A DNA stretch of 64,000 nt from Rhodophyticola porphyridii (GCF_003688285.1 NZ_RCNT01000003.1:255501-319500); one strand, 5' to 3'. Counted from the stretch's first letter, positions 1 to 12,821 are shown. Notes: generated by a model not told the origin, from the sequence alone. Program-made: numbers and translations.

Positions 1-128
1 TATCTCAGGATAATCTGAGCAAGCTTCTGACCGGCAAGCTCAACCCGATGACCGGCGTCATGATGGGGAAGCTCAAACTCTCGGGCGACATGGGCGTGGC
101 CATGAAGCTTGTTCCACTGTTGGGATAG
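1..128 (+). CDS. SCP2 sterol-binding domain protein, C-terminal fragment
   Basis: This is the last 41 codons of a rightward gene cut by the left edge (reading frame begins at base 3, stop TAG at 126-128). The residues include KLLTGKLNPMTG followed by MMGKLKLSGDMGVAMKL. That is the typical end of the SCP-2 sterol-transfer fold: a lipid-binding domain often found as a small stand-alone protein in alphaproteobacteria. The ligand cannot be inferred. It is convergent with the next gene. The identification rests on a short but characteristic tail. Confidence 0.7.
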   Translation, partial: SQDNLSKLLTGKLNPMTGVMMGKLKLSGDMGVAMKLVPLLG

Positions 129-169
129 GCCGCCGCCGCAGGCCCGCTCGGGTCTGCGCGCGCCCGCCG

Positions 170-2266
<2,097 letters not shown>

Positions 2267-2290
2267 TCATCTCTCCGTACCGCAAAAGGC

Positions 2291-2316
2291 TCCGATCCGG
2301 CGCGCCTCCGGATCGG
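2291..2316 (-). terminator. hairpin, possible terminator after the 2328-2696 gene
   Basis: A perfect 9-bp stem (CCGATCCGG at 2292-2300 pairing with CCGGATCGG at 2308-2316) encloses a 7-nt loop. Read leftward it is followed by AGCCTTTTGC, a weak T-tract. It lies just after the stop of the upstream leftward gene and before fadH, so it may separate fadH from the ilvD-side genes. Confidence 0.5.
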
Positions 2317-2327
2317 CCCTCGCGGGC

Positions 2328-2696
2328 TCAATCTTCGCCGGTTTCGGTGCAATGGCGGCGAAAGGCCCGCTTCAGAAGGTCAAGCTCGGCCCGCAACAGC
2401 GCAATCTCCGCGCGCAGGTCTTCGTCCAGCGGCGTGCCGGCCATCAGCGTGATCCGGTCCAGCACCTCGCCATCTGCCGCGCTGCGCAGGCTGACCACCT
2501 GCACCCCGTCACTCAGCACGGCTCCCGGCAGGTCGAAACCTACGTGAAACCGGTTCTTTCCATCGCCGGTGCCGATGTCTGCGGTGCCGATCACGCGCTC
2601 CATATGCACCGCCTCGATGACAGGCGGCATGTCCGGCGCGGTCAGAACGCCCTCATACCGCCCGCCATGCAGGCGGGTCCGTGTCAACGTCACCAT
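2328..2696 (-). CDS. uncharacterised 122-aa protein
   Basis: I do not recognise this protein. It has no signal peptide or membrane segment. The first 85 residues look like a compact beta-rich domain. The last 35 (DEDLRAEIALLRAELDLLKRAF) form a strongly amphipathic helix with heptad leucines, probably a short coiled coil. It starts 13 bases after the end of the 257-aa gene on the same strand, so the two are very likely co-transcribed. Codon usage resembles the neighbours. Function unknown. Confidence 0.7.
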   Translation of the reverse strand: MVTLTRTRLHGGRYEGVLTAPDMPPVIEAVHMERVIGTADIGTGDGKNRFHVGFDLPGAVLSDGVQVVSLRSAADGEVLDRITLMAGTPLDEDLRAEIALLRAELDLLKRAFRRHCTETGED

Positions 2697-2709
2697 CTGT
2701 GCTGCTCCC

Positions 2710-3483
2710 TCACAAATCGGCCCGTGGCGCGCGAAGTATGGTCATGTCCCATATCGACACCTGGTTCATTTGCGGCCCTTCGAAGATCAGATCAAGCCAC
2801 ATCTTTTCCAGCCGTTTCTCGTTGATCTTGGAATAAGCCAGATCGAACTCCGCCACGGCACTGTCACCGTCGAACTGAAACTGCCGGACGATCTGCTCAC
2901 AATTCGGCCCATGCTGGACATTCAGGCGCGCGTAAACCTCCAGCGGGCTTTCCAGCGTGGCCCGCAGACCGACCTTCAGGAAATGATCCCGCGTCAGACC
3001 ATCAAGCGCCTCTTGCGGCAAATCCTGAACCACGGACAGGAACGAACCGTCAAACCGGTAGACATCCAGAATCAGACCGAACGGGGCCGCGATATCGGCA
3101 AGCTGATTGCGGACCTGCCGATAGGACAGCTCCGACAGGTGGGCATCGTGAAACAGCTTCACACCGCCGCCCAGATCCTTGGGCGACATAACCGAAACCT
3201 CCCCCGCGGGCAGAATAGGCACCACCCAGGGCGCAGGCCGGAACGCCCAGTCGCACTGATCGGGCCGCTCGATCCGATCCTGCACCGATCCAGCATTCAG
3301 CAGTGCGGCATCCGCCGCAAGCCGGGCCCGGTCCAATTGATGACGCAGGGAGGATAGCCGCTTTCGCAGGTCGCGCAGTTCAGCCGGCGGCATGGTATGG
3401 GCTTCGTCGGCAATCTCTGTCCAGCGGCGCAGGGCCCGTGTCAGGCTAAGACGTTCCAGAAAGCTGATACCGCGTATCGCCAT
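2710..3483 (-). CDS. uncharacterised 257-aa protein (probably a Rhodobacterales-specific DUF family)
   Basis: A soluble protein without signal peptide or TM segment. The N-terminus (residues about 5-65) is helical and basic (RALRRWTEIADEA, LRDLRKRLSSLRHQLDRARLA). The rest is a mixed fold with an FRPAPWVVPILPAGEVS motif and the acidic stretch FDGDSAVAEFDLAYSKINEKRLEKMWLDLIFEGP. I associate it with a Rhodobacterales domain of unknown function (possibly DUF6478), from memory only. It sits between a lipoprotein gene and a small coiled-coil gene in a leftward cluster downstream of ilvD. Confidence 0.7.
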   Translation of the reverse strand: MAIRGISFLERLSLTRALRRWTEIADEAHTMPPAELRDLRKRLSSLRHQLDRARLAADAALLNAGSVQDRIERPDQCDWAFRPAPWVVPILPAGEVSVMSPKDLGGGVKLFHDAHLSELSYRQVRNQLADIAAPFGLILDVYRFDGSFLSVVQDLPQEALDGLTRDHFLKVGLRATLESPLEVYARLNVQHGPNCEQIVRQFQFDGDSAVAEFDLAYSKINEKRLEKMWLDLIFEGPQMNQVSIWDMTILRAPRADL

Positions 3484-3536
3484 GCATGTGCCCCTTTTCC
3501 CGGATCCGGCGTCATCTCAGTTTTAGCCGAGCCTGG

Positions 3537-4286
3537 TTAACCGAGTATTCTGCGAAACAGGCCAACATTCCAGAGCGTTCCGGCCGGCCGCGGCACCACG
3601 GCCTCCGGCGGCGGCGCGGTCTGCACAGTAACCGCTTCCGAAAAAGCGGGATCGCCGCTGTTCGCACCGCTCACCGCGGCTGCGAATTCCCGCAAGGTCG
3701 CAAGGCTTGCCTCGTCGCTGACGGGTTGTGCATTCAGCCCCAGAACGCTCAGCGTCGCAATCCGGGCGCCCACATCCAAATAGGCCCGCCAGTATTCCGC
3801 CCTCACACCTTCGACGGGGCCCTCGCTGGTGTCACGGGCGTGCAGGAAATAGACGTCGCCCTGGTGAAAGCTGTCCAGCACCGTCACCGTGCCTGCATCT
3901 TGGCTCCGGCTCAGAAGGCCCAGCCCTTCGTCGGAACGAAAGAACTCGTCCAGTCCCGGGATCGACTCGCGCAGGCTTCCATTGTCGGAAGGCTCCGAGA
4001 TCGATGCGGTCAGAACCGCGGGGACCGCCGGTTGGCCGGCTCTGCGTGAGTTCGAGATCGCCGCGCAGTTCCCCATCAGCACGAAAGCCGTGATCCCGCG
4101 ATCTTGGGTTGCGGTCGGGTCCACGCAGAAGCCCGGAGGGCCGGCCACCACCACCTGATCGGTCGTCACCGCGACCTGTGCCGGCGCCGGGCTTGTGTTC
4201 CCACCGGTCCACGGGCCCAGCCCCCCGCACCCTGAAAGCGCCAGCGCGGCGAGCAGAAGAAGTGAGTTAGATGTCCATATAGACAT
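3537..4286 (-). CDS. uncharacterised lipoprotein
   Basis: The N-terminus has a short charged-polar stretch, a hydrophobic core ([13 protein letters not shown]) and a lipobox LSGC, so the mature protein should be lipidated at Cys20. It is about 230 aa after processing and rich in Ala, Pro and Thr just after the Cys. The rest is a globular periplasmic domain of no family I recognise. Its ATG lies inside the end of ilvD (20-bp overlap on the same strand), indicating co-transcription and possibly translational coupling with ilvD. Confidence 0.75.
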   Translation of the reverse strand: MSIWTSNSLLLLAALALSGCGGLGPWTGGNTSPAPAQVAVTTDQVVVAGPPGFCVDPTATQDRGITAFVLMGNCAAISNSRRAGQPAVPAVLTASISEPSDNGSLRESIPGLDEFFRSDEGLGLLSRSQDAGTVTVLDSFHQGDVYFLHARDTSEGPVEGVRAEYWRAYLDVGARIATLSVLGLNAQPVSDEASLATLREFAAAVSGANSGDPAFSEAVTVQTAPPPEAVVPRPAGTLWNVGLFRRILG

Positions 4287-6000
4287 GCTTCTCCTCTTTC
4301 GCCCCGGGATGGGTTACCGCCCCATACCGGGCCGAGCCCACAAGCTGGGCATACTTCCAAAGCGCGCCGGAGGAATAGATCGTCTCGCGCGGACCTTTCC
4401 ACGCCTCTCTGCGCGCGGCCAGTTCCTCGTCGCTGAGGTCAACGCTGATCTCACCCCGGATTGCGTCAATCGTGATGACATCGCCGTTCTTCAGCATGCC
4501 GATCGGGCCGCCATGCGCCGCTTCGGGCCCGACATGGCCCACGCAGAACCCCCGCGTCGCGCCGGAGAACCTTCCGTCGGTGATCAGCGCCACCTTCTTG
4601 CCCATGCCCTGCCCGCTCAGCGCGGACGTCGTGGCCAGCATCTCGCGCATGCCAGGGCCGCCGGCGGGCCCTTCGTTGCGGATGACGATCACTTCACCCT
4701 CCTCATAGGCGCGATCCTGGACCGCCTGAAACGCGTCTTCTTCGCATTCGAAAACCCGGGCGGGGCCGGTGAAAACCTGCTGGTCCTCGCTCATGCCTGC
4801 GACCTTCACGATGGCGCCGTCCGGTGCGATGTTGCCCTTCAGGCCGACAACACCGCCGGTTTCGGTGATCGGGTTGGCGACCGTATGGATCACGCGTCCA
4901 TCGGCCTCGCCCCGGATCATGTCCAGCTCCTCGCCAATCGTCCGCCCCGAGGATGTCATGCAGTCTTCGTGGATGAGGCCGGCCTTGCGCAGCTCCTTCA
5001 TGACGACGGGAACGCCCCCGGCCTCGTAAAGGTCTTTCGCGACGAACTGTCCACCGGGTTTCATGTCCACGAAATAGGGCGTGTCGTGAAAGATGTCGCA
5101 AACATCGAACAGATCGAAATCGATGCCGGCCTCATGGGCGATTGCCGGCAGATGCAGGCCCGCATTGGTCGAGCCACCGGTACACGCCACCACGCGGGCC
5201 GCGTTTTCAAGGCTCTTCCGGGTCACGATATCGCGCGCCCGGATATTCTTTTCGATCAGGTTCATCACCGCCTTACCCGAGGCGACGCCATACTGTCCGC
5301 GGCTTTCATAGGGCGCGGGCATCCCCGATGAATTGAGCAGTGCAAGGCCGACGGCCTCGCTGACACAGGCCATGGTGTTGGCCGTGAACTGGCCGCCACA
5401 GGCCCCCGCGCTTGGGCAGGCGACGCGCTCCATGATACCCAGCTCGGCATCGGTCATCTGCCCTGCCTGATACTTTCCGACCGCTTCGAACATGTCCTGA
5501 ACGGTGATGTCCTTGCCCTTGTAATGGCCCGGCAGGATTGAGCCGCCATACATGAAGACCGAAGGCGTGTTCAGCCGCACCATGGCCATCATCATCCCCG
5601 GCAAGGACTTGTCGCACCCCGCAAGACCGACGATCGCGTCGTAGCAATGACCACGCATGGTCAACTCGACCGTGTCGGCAATCGCATCGCGGGAGGCCAG
5701 GGAGGATCGCATGCCTTCATGTCCCATGGCGATACCGTCGGTGACGGTGATGGTGGTGAACTCGCGCGGGGTTCCGTGGGCTGCCTTCACGCCCTCCTTG
5801 ACCGACTGTGCCTGCCAGTTCAGTGCGATGTTGCATGGCGCCGCCTCGTTCCAGCAGGTTGCCACGCCGACGAAGGGCTGGTTGATGTCCTCCTCCGTCA
5901 AGTCCATCGCGTAGAAATAGGAGCGATGCGGCGCACGGGAGGCGCCTTCAGTCACATGTCGGCTTGGCAGTCGCGATTTGTCGGTCTTTTTGCTCTGCAT
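4267..6000 (-). CDS. ilvD: dihydroxy-acid dehydratase
   Basis: This enzyme dehydrates 2,3-dihydroxy acids to 2-keto acids in the valine, leucine and isoleucine pathway. The family signatures are present: [15 protein letters not shown] (Fe-S cysteine) and [17 protein letters not shown]. Late in the protein come [20 protein letters not shown] and GGPIGML. I chose the ATG at 6000 (577 aa) because GGGAGG lies about 7 bases upstream and the protein then begins [14 protein letters not shown], as in relatives. The frame stays open upstream to 6069 without an SD. Other IlvD/Edd members such as sugar-acid dehydratases are similar, but motif content and length fit IlvD. Confidence 0.92.
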   Translation of the reverse strand: MQSKKTDKSRLPSRHVTEGASRAPHRSYFYAMDLTEEDINQPFVGVATCWNEAAPCNIALNWQAQSVKEGVKAAHGTPREFTTITVTDGIAMGHEGMRSSLASRDAIADTVELTMRGHCYDAIVGLAGCDKSLPGMMMAMVRLNTPSVFMYGGSILPGHYKGKDITVQDMFEAVGKYQAGQMTDAELGIMERVACPSAGACGGQFTANTMACVSEAVGLALLNSSGMPAPYESRGQYGVASGKAVMNLIEKNIRARDIVTRKSLENAARVVACTGGSTNAGLHLPAIAHEAGIDFDLFDVCDIFHDTPYFVDMKPGGQFVAKDLYEAGGVPVVMKELRKAGLIHEDCMTSSGRTIGEELDMIRGEADGRVIHTVANPITETGGVVGLKGNIAPDGAIVKVAGMSEDQQVFTGPARVFECEEDAFQAVQDRAYEEGEVIVIRNEGPAGGPGMREMLATTSALSGQGMGKKVALITDGRFSGATRGFCVGHVGPEAAHGGPIGMLKNGDVITIDAIRGEISVDLSDEELAARREAWKGPRETIYSSGALWKYAQLVGSARYGAVTHPGAKEEKHVYMDI

Positions 6001-6138
6001 GGTCGGGCCTCCCTCTGCCATATCCGTTCTGGTCCCGACTGAAATAGCCGTGCAAACAATGCCATACAAGCGCGATTGCCGCAGCCCCCCCGGGCGGGGT
6101 ATGCTTCAGGAAAACGAAAAGGCAGGCAGATTCTCTAG

Positions 6139-7044
6139 ATGCAGTATCCGGCAATGGACGCATTTGCTGCGCCAGCGCGCGCTTATCCGCAATTGTGGCG
6201 GCTGCTTCTTGGCATCGTTCTGGCAACGGTTGTCTATGTTCTTTGCTTTCTGCTGATCCTCGCCGCGCTCGCGCTGACCAGCGGTCTGGACGGTGCGCAA
6301 ACATGGATCGTCCGGATGGGGCAGGCGACCGGCCCCACCGGGACGCTGCTGTTGCTGGCCACATTCCTCGGCATGGCGCTCGGACCCTTCGCCGCCGCCC
6401 GCGTAGTGCACCGTCGCCCGGTCGCAACACTCTTCGGGCCCCGGCAACGGTCCATCCACCATTTCCTTGTTGCATTGGTCATCTCTGCGGCGCTGTTCGG
6501 CCTCTCTGCCCTTGTTCCGCGCGACATCGCCATACAGCCGAACATCACGCCGTCTCTCTGGCTGTCGTTCCTGCCGCTCGCGCTGGTTGGGGTACTGGTC
6601 CAGACCGGGGCCGAGGAAATCCTGTTTCGCGGATATCTGCAGCAGCAGCTTGCCGCCCGCTTCGCCTCGCCCCTGATCTGGATGGTTCTGCCATCGGCGC
6701 TTTTCGCCATGGCCCATTTCGACCCCGCCACCATGGGCGGCAATGCATGGCTGATCGTGGCGGCGACCGGGCTGTTCGGCATCCTTGCGGCCGACCTCAC
6801 CGCAAAGACCGGCAGCATCGGGGCCGCATGGGGGTTTCATTTCGCCAACAATGTCTTTGCAATCCTTCTGCTTTCCCTTGATGGTCCGCTCTCCGGCCTC
6901 GCGCTCTATACGACCGATTTCGGACCCGAAGCCGCCGACGTCCTGCGCCCGCTCATTCTGATCGACATGGTGGTGACTGGCTTGGTCTGGGCGGCCATCC
7001 GGGTTGCCCTGACCCGCGGCAGCCCGCCCGCGATCCGCATCTGA
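6139..7044 (+). CDS. CPBP-family intramembrane metalloprotease
   Basis: This is a polytopic membrane protein (301 aa, about eight hydrophobic segments) with the CPBP/Abi (CAAX protease-like) active-site motifs in order. They are EEILFRGYLQQQL (EExxxR) near residues 155-167, FAMAHF (FxxxH) near 190, and GFHFANN near 234. The family includes prenyl-protein proteases and bacteriocin-immunity proteins; substrates in alphaproteobacteria are unknown. It is divergent from ilvD across about 138 bases and upstream of accD. Confidence 0.85.
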   Translation: MQYPAMDAFAAPARAYPQLWRLLLGIVLATVVYVLCFLLILAALALTSGLDGAQTWIVRMGQATGPTGTLLLLATFLGMALGPFAAARVVHRRPVATLFGPRQRSIHHFLVALVISAALFGLSALVPRDIAIQPNITPSLWLSFLPLALVGVLVQTGAEEILFRGYLQQQLAARFASPLIWMVLPSALFAMAHFDPATMGGNAWLIVAATGLFGILAADLTAKTGSIGAAWGFHFANNVFAILLLSLDGPLSGLALYTTDFGPEAADVLRPLILIDMVVTGLVWAAIRVALTRGSPPAIRI

Positions 7045-7167
7045 CAAGGTGCCGCCAGCCGGCCGTGCAATCCTGCGTGGCGCATATGGCAGGCCGGTTG
7101 AGCACCAATTGCAATTCCCGCCTGCCCGGCATATCTCAGCGCAACAACGGCAAGTACCGGACCGACC

Positions 7168-8115
7168 ATGAACTGGATCACCAACTACGTCCGTCCCCGG
7201 ATCAACTCGATCTTCTCACGTCGCGAGATGCCCGAGAATCTGTGGACCAAATGCGATGAATGCGGAACGATGCTGTTCCACCGGGAGTTGGCCGAAAACC
7301 TCAATGTCTGCACGAATTGCGACCACCACATGGCGATCAGACCGCGCGATCGCTTCACTGCCCTTTTCGACAACGGCATCTTTTCCGAGATCGAAGTTCC
7401 CAAACCGCTGTCCGACCCGCTGCATTTCCGCGACCAGAAACGCTATCCCGACCGGATGAAAGCCGCCCAGCGCAGCACCGGCGAGGCCGAGGCGATGCTG
7501 ATCGCCGAAGGGGAGGTCGGGCGCAGCAGGATCGTCGCCGCCGCGCAGGATTTTTCCTTCATGGGCGGGTCCATGGGCATGTATGTGGGCAACGCCATCG
7601 TGGCCGCCGCAGAACGGGCCGTGAAACGCAAACTGCCCTTCGTGCTGTTCTCCGCCGCAGGCGGCGCGCGCATGCAGGAAGGCATCCTGAGCCTGATGCA
7701 GATGCCGCGCACCACCGTCGCGGTGCAGATGCTGCGCGAAGCGGGCCTGCCCTACATCGTGGTCCTGACCCACCCGACGACCGGCGGTGTGACAGCCTCT
7801 TACGCCATGCTTGGCGACATCCATATCGCCGAGCCGAATGCGCTTATCTGTTTCGCAGGACCGCGGGTGATTGAACAGACGATCCGCGAAACACTGCCCG
7901 AAGGCTTTCAGCGATCCGAGTATCTGCTGGACCACGGCATGCTGGACCGCGTCACACATCGCGGAAAGATGCGTGACGAGTTGATCACCATCATCCGCCT
8001 GTTGACGGGACAGTCGCCCGCCGTGCGCGGCGATTTGCCCGCCCCGGAGCCGATCGTATCGGAACCGGATGCGCCTGTGGCACCACCCGTGGCAGAGGCT
8101 CCGAAAACATCGTGA
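7168..8115 (+). CDS. accD: acetyl-CoA carboxylase carboxyltransferase subunit beta
   Basis: AccD transfers the carboxyl group from biotin to acetyl-CoA in the first committed step of fatty-acid synthesis, paired with AccA. The N-terminal zinc ribbon is complete (Cys29, Cys32, Cys48, Cys51). The crotonase-like domain follows, with [19 protein letters not shown] and [17 protein letters not shown]. The last 25 residues are a low-complexity Pro/Ala/Glu tail. Its stop overlaps the folC start by 4 bases, the usual accD-folC pairing. Confidence 0.96.
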   Translation: MNWITNYVRPRINSIFSRREMPENLWTKCDECGTMLFHRELAENLNVCTNCDHHMAIRPRDRFTALFDNGIFSEIEVPKPLSDPLHFRDQKRYPDRMKAAQRSTGEAEAMLIAEGEVGRSRIVAAAQDFSFMGGSMGMYVGNAIVAAAERAVKRKLPFVLFSAAGGARMQEGILSLMQMPRTTVAVQMLREAGLPYIVVLTHPTTGGVTASYAMLGDIHIAEPNALICFAGPRVIEQTIRETLPEGFQRSEYLLDHGMLDRVTHRGKMRDELITIIRLLTGQSPAVRGDLPAPEPIVSEPDAPVAPPVAEAPKTS

Positions 8116-9386
8116 GCGAGTTGCACTCGGACATCCTCCTCGACAGGATGATGTCGCTTCACCCCAAGATCATCGATCTGACGCTCGACCGGATGTGGCG
8201 TGTTCTTGAGGCGCTCGATTATCCCGAACGGCACCTGCCGCCCGTGATCCATATCGCAGGAACAAATGGCAAGGGCTCCACGCTGGCCATGATCCGCGCG
8301 GGGCTGGAAGCTGCGGGCCATGTCACCCACGCCTATACCTCGCCTCATCTGGCCCGGTTTCACGAACGTATCCGCGTGGCCGGCAAGCTGATCGACGAGC
8401 AAAGCCTGTCGCGCCTTCTTGATACATGTCTGAAAGCCAATGGCCCCGAGCCGATCACCTATTTCGAGATCACGACCGCGGCCGCGCTTCTGGCATTCCG
8501 GCAGACGCCTGCGGATTACACCCTGCTTGAGGTTGGCCTGGGCGGGCGGCTCGATGCCACCAATGTGGTCGTCCGGCCCAGCCTGACCGTGATCACGCCG
8601 GTCGATCTGGACCACCAGCATTTTCTGGGCGACACCTTCGCCAAGATCGCAGCGGAAAAGGCGGGCATCCTGAAGCGGGGCGTTCCTTGCGTGGTCGGCC
8701 CGCAACATGACGAAGCGCTCGACGTGATCGAGGCGCAGGCCGCCAAGCTGGGCGCGCCGCTTCTGGCTTATGGGCAGCATTGGCATGTCTGGGAAGAACG
8801 CGGGCGCATGGTCTATCAGGACGAAACGGGTCTTCTCGATCTGCCGCTGCCCAATCTGATCGGGGCCCATCAGGTGCGGAATGCGGGGGCGGCCCTGGCG
8901 GCGCTCCGCCATTTGGGCCTTGGTGAAGAGGCGTTCGAGGCTTCGGTCACCTCCGCCGAATGGCCCGCGCGGATGCAGCGTCTGCGGCAGGGGCCGCTCG
9001 TCGATATGGCTCCGGATGCGGAATTGTGGCTTGACGGCGGTCACAACCCGCACGCTGCCCGCGCCATCGCGGCGGCTCTGACCACATTGCCCGACCGGCC
9101 AACCCACCTCATCTGCGGGATGATGAACACCAAGGATGTGGCCGGGTTCATGGCGCCGCTGGCAGGCCATGCCGCAAGCCTGCATGGCGTCACCATCACA
9201 GGGCAATCGGCAACCCTGCCCGCGGCGGAGACCGTTGCCGCCGCAAAATCCGTCGGTATCCCGGCGCAGTCCGCCTCCGATGTAACCGGCGCACTTGCGG
9301 AGATCATCGCACGGGACCCTCATGCCCGAGTGCTGATCTGCGGGTCGCTCTATCTTGCAGGGATCGTCCTTCAGGAAAACGGATAA
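8112..9386 (+). CDS. folC: bifunctional folylpolyglutamate synthase / dihydrofolate synthase
   Basis: Adds glutamate to dihydropteroate and to reduced folates using ATP. The Mur-ligase-type P-loop is visible ([15 protein letters not shown], near residue 48), followed by [25 protein letters not shown] and the C-terminal-domain motif [10 protein letters not shown]. It starts with GTG at 8112 inside the accD stop (GTGA overlap), implying translational coupling. The 424-aa length is normal. Confidence 0.94.
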   Translation: MSELHSDILLDRMMSLHPKIIDLTLDRMWRVLEALDYPERHLPPVIHIAGTNGKGSTLAMIRAGLEAAGHVTHAYTSPHLARFHERIRVAGKLIDEQSLSRLLDTCLKANGPEPITYFEITTAAALLAFRQTPADYTLLEVGLGGRLDATNVVVRPSLTVITPVDLDHQHFLGDTFAKIAAEKAGILKRGVPCVVGPQHDEALDVIEAQAAKLGAPLLAYGQHWHVWEERGRMVYQDETGLLDLPLPNLIGAHQVRNAGAALAALRHLGLGEEAFEASVTSAEWPARMQRLRQGPLVDMAPDAELWLDGGHNPHAARAIAAALTTLPDRPTHLICGMMNTKDVAGFMAPLAGHAASLHGVTITGQSATLPAAETVAAAKSVGIPAQSASDVTGALAEIIARDPHARVLICGSLYLAGIVLQENG

Positions 9387-9429
9387 AGCGCCGCGCAGCC
9401 CGCCGGCAGATGTGGGGAAACCGAGGCTC

Positions 9430-10503
9430 CTAAGCTCCCCAATCCGCGCCCTGCATCTCGCGCAACCGGCTGGCCGTGCGTTCGAACTCGAAACTTCCGG
9501 ATCCCTCCAGATAGAGGTTCTCCGGCTCAGCATCGGCCGAGATGATCACCCGGACGTGGCCTTCGTAGAGGGCATCGACAAGCGTGACGAACCGCTTCGC
9601 TTCGTTGAACTTGGAGCTGTCAAGCTGCGGTACGTTCTCCAGCACCAGCAGTTTGATGGCACCCACCAGGGCCAGATAATCCGCCGGACCCAATGGCTTG
9701 CCGCACAGGTCCCAGAATCCCGCCCGTGCCATCCCCGCCCAGTACATCGGCAGATGCACCTCCCGTCCCTTGACCTCAAGAACCAGATCTTCGTGCTTTC
9801 CGTGGGTCAGATCCTGCCACAGCGCGTCGATCGAACGTCGTGCGGCAGCGTTGGCGGGGGTGAAGTAGGTCTGCTCACCGGCCAGCCGATCCTGCCGGTA
9901 ATCCGTCATCGCGGCCAGTTCATCGACTTCCAGCTTTTCCTCCAGTAGGGCGATGAACGGCAGGAACAGTTTCCGGTTGAGACCGTCCTTGTAAAGATCG
10001 GACGGGTGCCGGTTCGAGGTCGTCACCACCATCACGCCCGCTTCGAAAAGCTTCTCGAACAACCGGCCGACAATCATCGCATCCGCGATATCGGTGATCT
10101 GCATCTCGTCGAAACACAGCAGACGCAGGTCCTTCGAAATCGCGCTGGCCACCGGTTTTATGGCATCGTCCACCTCGGTCTTTCGGGCCTCGTGCAGCGC
10201 ATTCTGAATCTCCTGCATGAAGGCATGAAAATGTACTCTGCGTTTTTCGGCGATACCCACATGGGCGAAAAAGAGATCCATCAGCATTGATTTGCCGCGC
10301 CCGACGCCGCCCCAGAGATAAAGGCCCGAAGGCCCGTCTTCGGCGGGTTTGCGGAACCGGGAAAACAGGGAAGCCTTGCGCGGGGCCTCAAGACGTTCGC
10401 GCAGGCGCTCCAACCGCAGCAGCACGGCCCGCTGTTCGGGATCCGGGCGAAGCAGCCCTTCGCTGACGCGTGTGTCGTAGATGGCCGTAAGATGCTGCCC
10501 CAT
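9430..10503 (-). CDS. zapE: cell division protein ZapE (AFG1-like ATPase)
   Basis: This is an AFG1/ZapE family P-loop ATPase. The Walker A GGVGRGKS is at about residues 65-72 and the Walker B LLCFDEMQITD near 128-138, followed by the sensor VVTTSNRHPSDLY. In E. coli ZapE associates with FtsZ during constriction, while mitochondrial AFG1 relatives act in protein quality control. Length (357 aa) is typical. It is convergent with folC and divergent from the MFS gene. Confidence 0.9.
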   Translation of the reverse strand: MGQHLTAIYDTRVSEGLLRPDPEQRAVLLRLERLRERLEAPRKASLFSRFRKPAEDGPSGLYLWGGVGRGKSMLMDLFFAHVGIAEKRRVHFHAFMQEIQNALHEARKTEVDDAIKPVASAISKDLRLLCFDEMQITDIADAMIVGRLFEKLFEAGVMVVTTSNRHPSDLYKDGLNRKLFLPFIALLEEKLEVDELAAMTDYRQDRLAGEQTYFTPANAAARRSIDALWQDLTHGKHEDLVLEVKGREVHLPMYWAGMARAGFWDLCGKPLGPADYLALVGAIKLLVLENVPQLDSSKFNEAKRFVTLVDALYEGHVRVIISADAEPENLYLEGSGSFEFERTASRLREMQGADWGA

Positions 10504-10626
10504 GATCCTATGCCTAGCCCGAAGCCACGCGGGAGTGCCAGCAAAAACAAGGCGATGGACGTTCCGTCAAAAATTCTGAGCCGACCCATAAGGACAACTG
10601 ATTTGACCTGAGTCCGGCAAGTCGCG

Positions 10627-11913
10627 ATGCTTTCACCACCCTTGTACGGAGCGGTCACCTTGGACAGTCGCGCGCCCCTTTTCACACCGGTTCTGATCGG
10701 CGGCTGCATCATCATCATGATCTGCTTCGCGATCCGGGCGAGCTTTGGCGTTTTCCAGATCCCCATCGCCGAGGAGTTCGGCTGGCTGCGCGCGGAGTTC
10801 TCGCTTGCGATCGCAATTCAGAACCTCGCATGGGGCATCGGACAGCCGCTTTTCGGCGCGATTGCCGAGCGGTTCGGTGATCGCAGGGCGATTGTCCTCG
10901 GGGCGCTTCTCTACGCCACGGGTCTCGTGTTTTCGGCCTATGCGATCACGCCCGGGCAACATCAGCTTCTCGAGATCCTCGTGGGCTTCGGCATTGCGGG
11001 CACCGGCTTCGGGGTGATCCTCGCCCTCGTCGGTCGGTCGGCGTCGGACAAGAACCGCTCCGTCGCGCTTGGAATCGTCACCGCTGCGGGATCGGCGGGT
11101 CAGGTTGTCGGGCCTCCGCTCGCGGAAGGGTTGATGGGCTTCATCCCCTGGCAGGGTGTCTTTCTGGTGTTCGCCGGCATGATCCTGGCTTCCCTGCTCG
11201 CCCTGCCCATGCTGCGCGCTCCCAAACCGGGAGGGAAGGCGGAGCTGGAGGAAAGCATGGGCGAGATCCTCGGCAAGGCCTTCCGCGATCCGTCTTTCAC
11301 GCTGATCTTTGTCGGGTTCTTCTCCTGCGGCTATCAACTGGGCTTCGTGACCGCGCATTTTCCGGCCTTCGTGACCGAGTTATGCGGACCGATCGCCCCC
11401 GGCTCGATGCTCCACGATATCGGCATCACAACCACCTCCGCGCTTGGAGCCGTGGCAATTTCGCTGATCGGCGTGGCAAATATCGCAGGCACGATCTGTG
11501 CCGGATATCTGGGAAACCGCTTTCCGAAAAAATACCTTCTGGCAGGGATCTACGTGGGCCGCACAGTGGCCGCCGGGGTATTCATACTGCTTCCGATCAC
11601 ACCGATCAGCGTGATCGTCTTTTCGGTCGTCATGGGGTCTCTGTGGCTCGCAACCGTACCGCTGACCTCGGGTCTGGTGGGGTATATCTATGGCCTGCGC
11701 TACATGGGCACACTCTATGGCATCGTGTTCTTCAGCCATCAGTTGGGCAGTTTTCTGGGTGTCTGGCTGGGGGGCTGGCTTTACGATATCTATGGCGATT
11801 ACACCGCCGTCTGGTGGGTCGGTGTCGCCGTGGGCGCATTGTCGGCGGTGGTCCATCTCCCTGTGAAAGAGATACCGCTGCGAAACCGGGCGCCCGCAGC
11901 AGCCGCGGCCTAG
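10627..11913 (+). CDS. MFS transporter
   Basis: A 428-aa polytopic protein with about 12 hydrophobic segments and MFS signatures. The loop 2-3 motif is GAIAERFGDRRAIVLG (variant of GxxxDRxGRR), and a second-half motif reads AGYLGNRFPKKYLLAG. It resembles the oxalate/formate antiporter-like and monocarboxylate group common in Rhodobacteraceae, but the substrate cannot be told from sequence. The first available ATG is used; starts a few codons downstream (TTG) are possible. Its stop overlaps the convergent hydrolase gene by 4 bases. Confidence 0.85.
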   Translation: MLSPPLYGAVTLDSRAPLFTPVLIGGCIIIMICFAIRASFGVFQIPIAEEFGWLRAEFSLAIAIQNLAWGIGQPLFGAIAERFGDRRAIVLGALLYATGLVFSAYAITPGQHQLLEILVGFGIAGTGFGVILALVGRSASDKNRSVALGIVTAAGSAGQVVGPPLAEGLMGFIPWQGVFLVFAGMILASLLALPMLRAPKPGGKAELEESMGEILGKAFRDPSFTLIFVGFFSCGYQLGFVTAHFPAFVTELCGPIAPGSMLHDIGITTTSALGAVAISLIGVANIAGTICAGYLGNRFPKKYLLAGIYVGRTVAAGVFILLPITPISVIVFSVVMGSLWLATVPLTSGLVGYIYGLRYMGTLYGIVFFSHQLGSFLGVWLGGWLYDIYGDYTAVWWVGVAVGALSAVVHLPVKEIPLRNRAPAAAAA

Positions 11914-12821
11914 AGACTCTGTTCAACCGCTTCGGCAATCTGGGCCGCATCGCTATAGACCAGACGGTGATCGGCCCCGTCGATCTTCACCTGTTGGGCC
12001 GTGGGGTTCAGGCGCGACAGCTCCCCAAGCGACCAGATCGGGATCACCTGATCTTCGCTGCCCCAGATGGCCAGCAGGGGAACACCCGATTGCGCGACAA
12101 GCCGATGATCTTCCGCCATATCCTCGGACAGGATGTTGCGCGTGGCGGAAAGGATGGCAGCCATGGTGCCCTCGACCCGCAAATCCTCTTGCATGCGGGT
12201 TGCCATCTGCGTGGCAAGGTCGCCGGTGCGGGATGTGCGCGCCAACTCCCAGTTCATCAGGACCGGCCCGGCAACCCCGTGCAGCCAGTCACCAAACAGC
12301 GGAAGGCGCGCGGTGAGGTCGGCAAACCATCCCAGTTCCACCCGTAATCCCGCCGCCGCAACCAGTATCAGCTGGCTGACCTGATCGGGTGCTTCCACCA
12401 CGCGTGCCGTGGCGATGGTTCCGCCCATGGAATAGCCGCACAGGGTCACGGCCCCGTCAATTTTCTGGGACGCGAGCAGATCGCGCAACTGCCGCATGAA
12501 GAACTCGCGTGTTTGCGGGCCGGTCACACGGTCTGAGAGGCCACGGCCATACAGATCATAGGTCAGGACCCGATAGCCCTGCGCGGTCAGATGCGGGATC
12601 AGTGCATTCCAGACATAGGACGGCGTAGACAGGCCGTGGATACAGACCATTACCCGCCCGTTTTCGGGGCCATGCCACGCGAAATGGGTCTTTCCATCGG
12701 AAAGCTGTACCAGTTGGCCATCCATGTGTGTGCGGGCCGTGGCCAGATCGGTCTGGGTCAGTCGCGCCACGAGCCAGCCTCCCGCGACGCCGAGCACCAG
12801 TAGCGCAAGCAGCCAGATCAT
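11910..12821 (-). CDS. alpha/beta hydrolase, membrane-anchored
   Basis: The N-terminus is a hydrophobic helix (residues 1-22) that probably anchors or exports the enzyme. The alpha/beta-hydrolase core follows, with oxyanion HG motif VCIHGLSTPSYVWN, nucleophile elbow GYSMGG, Asp region AIWGSEDQVIP and a late His (DGADHRLVY). Substrate unknown; small esters or lactones are plausible. It is the last gene of a leftward run in which four consecutive genes overlap by 4 bases, so co-translation with the ornithine cyclodeaminase-like gene is likely. Confidence 0.85.
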   Translation of the reverse strand: MIWLLALLVLGVAGGWLVARLTQTDLATARTHMDGQLVQLSDGKTHFAWHGPENGRVMVCIHGLSTPSYVWNALIPHLTAQGYRVLTYDLYGRGLSDRVTGPQTREFFMRQLRDLLASQKIDGAVTLCGYSMGGTIATARVVEAPDQVSQLILVAAAGLRVELGWFADLTARLPLFGDWLHGVAGPVLMNWELARTSRTGDLATQMATRMQEDLRVEGTMAAILSATRNILSEDMAEDHRLVAQSGVPLLAIWGSEDQVIPIWSLGELSRLNPTAQQVKIDGADHRLVYSDAAQIAEAVEQSL